A DNA stretch of 64,000 nucleotides, from positions 310,001 through 374,000 of the forward strand of contig JAINVK010000882.1 of assembly GCA_030068075.1 (NCBI GenBank), written 5' to 3'. This document shows positions 61,202 to 64,000 of the stretch, one piece after another; position 1 is the first letter of the stretch, and the number at the start of each line of letters is the position of its first letter. Both the position numbers and the translations under genes were made by a program. The stretch comes from Paguma larvata (lineage: Eukaryota; Chordata; Mammalia; Carnivora; Viverridae). The notes beneath the pieces are model-generated. The model was given only the letters and a program-made list of their open reading frames with translations, was not told where the DNA came from and searched no databases.

Positions 61202-64000
61202 AGGGCACTGAAGGGCCCCGTCGGGGAGCACGGATCGGGCCCCGGGCCCACCAGGGATGGCCCGGCTGCGCGACAGGGCCCCAGCGCCTGAGGGGGCAGG
61301 AAACCCCGGCCTTTGGGGTTCTTCTTCCGGACAGAAGCTGTCTGTCCCTCTCCCGGAGGTCTGTGAGCCAACGCGTGGCCCCAGAGCCGAAGCCCCTAAT
61401 TACAGCCGGTGCGCGAGGTCAAACCCGGACGCGTGTTGGGAAGCCAGCCCTCGGGGGAGCCTGGGAGGCGAGGCCCCAGTGACTCTGAGGACGTGAGTCC
61501 CTCCTCTTTCCCGTAGTCCCAGGGTTTAAATGTTTCTCAATGACAGGAGCGGAAGAACACTAGCTCACCGTGGAGAGCGACCGGCACCGCTGCGCCCTGG
61601 AGACAGAGGCCACAAACCTCTGCTCCCAGAAGGAAGACCCCTCCCTGGGCACGTCCGACCGGAACCGGAACACTCCCTGAACGCAGTCTCGCTTACGAAG
61701 CTGACGGCCCGCTCCGAGACGCCCGCACTGCTGCGGAGGCACTACGGTCCTCCTTCCCACCCAGACACCCCCCCCAAGTTCGGCCCGCGTCGTCCCAACC
61801 ACGACCCCCATCGGGCGCCAGCCCTGGCTCTCCAGGGGGCAGCCAGAGACTTTTAACACAGAAACCAGGTCGTGTGACCCCCAACGTGAGACCCCTCCTT
61901 TCCTGTGTTCAGGAATAAGGACGCGCTTCATCCAGCCCACGAACCCGGGGCCACCGGCTTCTCTCCCTGCTGCCTGACCCGGGGGCACCTCCCCATCTCC
62001 CGGCCCTGGGGCCACAGCAGCCGCACGCAGTCCTCTGGACACCTGCCGCCCCGCCTGTCTCAGGGCCCGGGCACTGGCTGCGGCGTGCCCCTCGCCCCCA
62101 TCTGCTGAGGGTCAGAGGCCACCCGAGGCCCTCCTCCACGGCCCTGTGCCGACCCGGTCGTCCTGCTTACGTCCCCAGGAGTACCCTCACTCTGCCTGCA
62201 TTTCCGTTCGTGCCCCTTCCTCTGGAGCGAGGCTCCACTGGGACCTTCCCAGTGCTGCCCACGGTTTCTCCGCACCTGCCAGCGCCGCGCGGAACTCAGG
62301 ACAAGTCCCAGCGTGCCGTCAGTGCGGGGCAGACGACAGGTCCTACTGGCACAGGGAGCAGAGGGGGACGGACAGGCCGAGGGCAGTGTCGCGTGCTGTG
62401 CACAGGGGCAGGCCACCTGCCCTGGCTCCTCAGGACTCCCGCCACCAGGCGCAACTGCAGAGCGCCCCCCGACACAGCACGCCGCTCGGCCGGCTCGAAG
62501 CTGGGCCGGCCGTCGTCGCGGAGGTGCCGACGCCTCCCCAGGCCTTTGTCTGCCTTGGAAAGGAAGCCGCTGCGCTAGGCGGGAAGGCCTGTGAGAGAAG
62601 CAGATGAGGGGGAATTTCGGTTACAGAGACACCAGCAGTGACTGCGCAGGCAGATGGAGCATTCACAGCAACACAAAGGACACATCTATTTTATCAAATA
62701 AAATGCAAAGTGTCTCAAAGGTTTGGCTTCAGGGTGTTGGCCTCATTCAACTTGTGCCCTCCCCTCCTCCTGCCCTTCCCACCTGTCTGGATCCCAGCAC
62801 ACAAAGGAAAGAAACACTCTAAACCGAATGCAAACTGCCTGCTCGGGGGACAATGTCAGGCACCCCCCAACCAAACGCAGGGGTAAAGGGCGCCAGCTGG
62901 GAGGCGCGCGGGAGGGGCCCGCAAGCCGCGCTCTGCTCTGCTCACAAGCCTGCCTGCCTTCAGGACCACGGGCCTAAAAACACTTGAGAAATAATCAGGC
63001 TTCTCTGTGAGAGCAAACTAAAATTTATTTCAAGTTTACTTGTCAAGGGACCATATTCCTTAACCTACAGGATTAAACCTTTTACCAGTACTCGTCAAGT
63101 CCTAATGAAAACGTCCACAGAAGTCTGATTTATAGTCCGGCCTCAGTTAGTTCTAGAGAATGATTCCAGTACCGAGTAATTAACCTCCAGGGTTGAAGAG
63201 GGAGCGAGGGGAGGGCTGTCTGGAAGGCGCGGAGCTGCTCGGAGGCTTCTCCACAATGGGGGACCTGGGGGCGGGGGTGCACCTGTCCAGCCACCGCAGG
63301 ACACCCTTCCCCTGGTGCAGGCCCCGTCCCAGGTGAGCAAGGTCTTTTCAGACACGCTCCAAGTTCAAGGGCAAGTTTGATCTAGAGGCCTGGGTAGCAA
63401 CTGAGCCCACGTACTGACCAGCAGAGGCCAGCGCGAGTTGGCCAGAAGTCCCTGGCGGTGGCCGGAGAGTCGGCCCCTCTGGGAGTGGAGGTGGGGCGGG
63501 CTGTCCACGCCCTGGCCCCCCAGTGCGGTGGAGTTCAACTAGTCCCGCACATAGTCTGGGGTAGGCGGTCCAGGGCGCTTGAGGGGACACAGCCGTCCCC
63601 ACGATGAGCGTGTCCCCTGGAGAACCGCTGAAGCCTCGCAACACCGCCTCGGGAGGAAAGAAAAGCCGAGTCCCCTGGCTTGTCTTCCGGGCCGCACTGG
63701 TGACCTGGGTTCTGGCACCGGCACTGCTGACCTTGGCGGTGTCCCAGTGGCGCTCCTCTGGCTGTGGTCATCGCAGAGCCTGGGCCTCCCCGGCGTGTCT
63801 CCCTTGGGCTAAAACCACAGCGACCCAGGCAAGGGGCACGTACTGGGCCAATGTCTCCACTGCCTGCCTCCAAACCTCTGTCCGCCCTCTCTGGGGTTCA
63901 GGGGTCGAGCTCACGGCGCCTCCTGGGGCTCCCCGCCTCGCACACCCTGCACCCCGCTCCGTCACTCCCCCCCCCATGAATGTGGCCCGTGGGGAATGCC

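Larger units (their letters stand above)
55343..64000 (-). other. QSOX2: QSOX2 intron 1 (partial, runs off window)
   Basis: At least 8.7 kb. No segment encoding the expected SSWCGHC motif or a signal peptide was found here, so exon 1 and the promoter lie beyond 64000. It holds two feliform SINEs (56.4, 57.1 kb), short GC-rich minisatellites (57.55, 61.15 kb) and AT-rich patches near 62.65-62.72 and 62.98-63.19 kb. No other gene recognised. Confidence 0.7.

Noticed and set aside
55343..64000. Search for QSOX2 exon 1 (signal peptide and SSWCGHC motif)
   Set aside because: No minus-strand segment encoding this motif or a CpG-island promoter with a matching phase-1 donor was found, so exon 1 is taken to lie outside the window.
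1..64000. CRISPR arrays, insertion sequences, operons or other prokaryotic-type systems
   Set aside because: The window is clearly mammalian nuclear DNA with spliced genes, SINEs and L1 remnants; the short tandem repeats found lack the spacer-repeat architecture of CRISPR.

Overview
This is a vertebrate nuclear genomic window, from a member of the cat family (Felidae or a close feliform). The best evidence is the carnivore tRNA-Lys-derived SINEs, whose long copies carry the feliform-type body (the GGGCGCCTGG...CTCAGTC head, a middle part reading CTGACAGC...GAGCCTGGAGCCTGCTT, then a CT-rich tract and an AAATAAA tail). Two protein genes can be reconstructed exon by exon, both on the minus strand: LHX3 (LIM-homeodomain transcription factor, complete) and QSOX2 (quiescin sulfhydryl oxidase 2, exons 2-12; exon 1 lies beyond the right edge). 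The same tandem pair sits at human 9q34.3, so this is the conserved, GC-rich, near-telomeric LHX3-QSOX2 locus.

Layout. (1) 1-29 kb: no protein gene found. It is the region downstream of LHX3 and holds two things. Old repeats form one class: L1 3'-end remnants at 1.55-3.26, 7.57-8.07 and 24.6-25.2 kb, an antisense L1/HAL1-like remnant at 8.5-9.6 kb, CAN-SINEs and MIR pieces. The second class is a series of short AT-rich islands rich in TAAT/ATTA words inside otherwise GC-rich DNA. These look like conserved noncoding enhancers, and LHX3 is the obvious candidate target. (2) 29.0-37.5 kb: LHX3, with two alternative first exons (1a at 37.2 kb, 1b at 35.3 kb inside a large CpG-rich block), five shared coding exons, a 1-kb 3' UTR and one AATAAA. 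(3) 37.5-39.1 kb: a short intergenic spacer with a 49-bp minisatellite. (4) 39.1-64 kb: QSOX2, with a 2.1-kb 3' UTR, eleven coding exons, and the start of a long intron 1 that runs off the window.

Every reconstructed splice junction keeps the reading frame. All donors are GT except QSOX2 intron 7, where frame requires a GC donor. The two genes are unrelated in function: LHX3 drives pituitary and motor-neuron development, while QSOX2 is a membrane-anchored, FAD-dependent disulfide-forming enzyme of the secretory pathway. They are simply neighbours by synteny. No new protein system, CRISPR array, prokaryotic element or viral gene was seen. The interesting material is regulatory (the candidate LHX3 enhancer field), structural (minisatellites, nested old L1s that have drifted towards high GC) and one atypical splice site.
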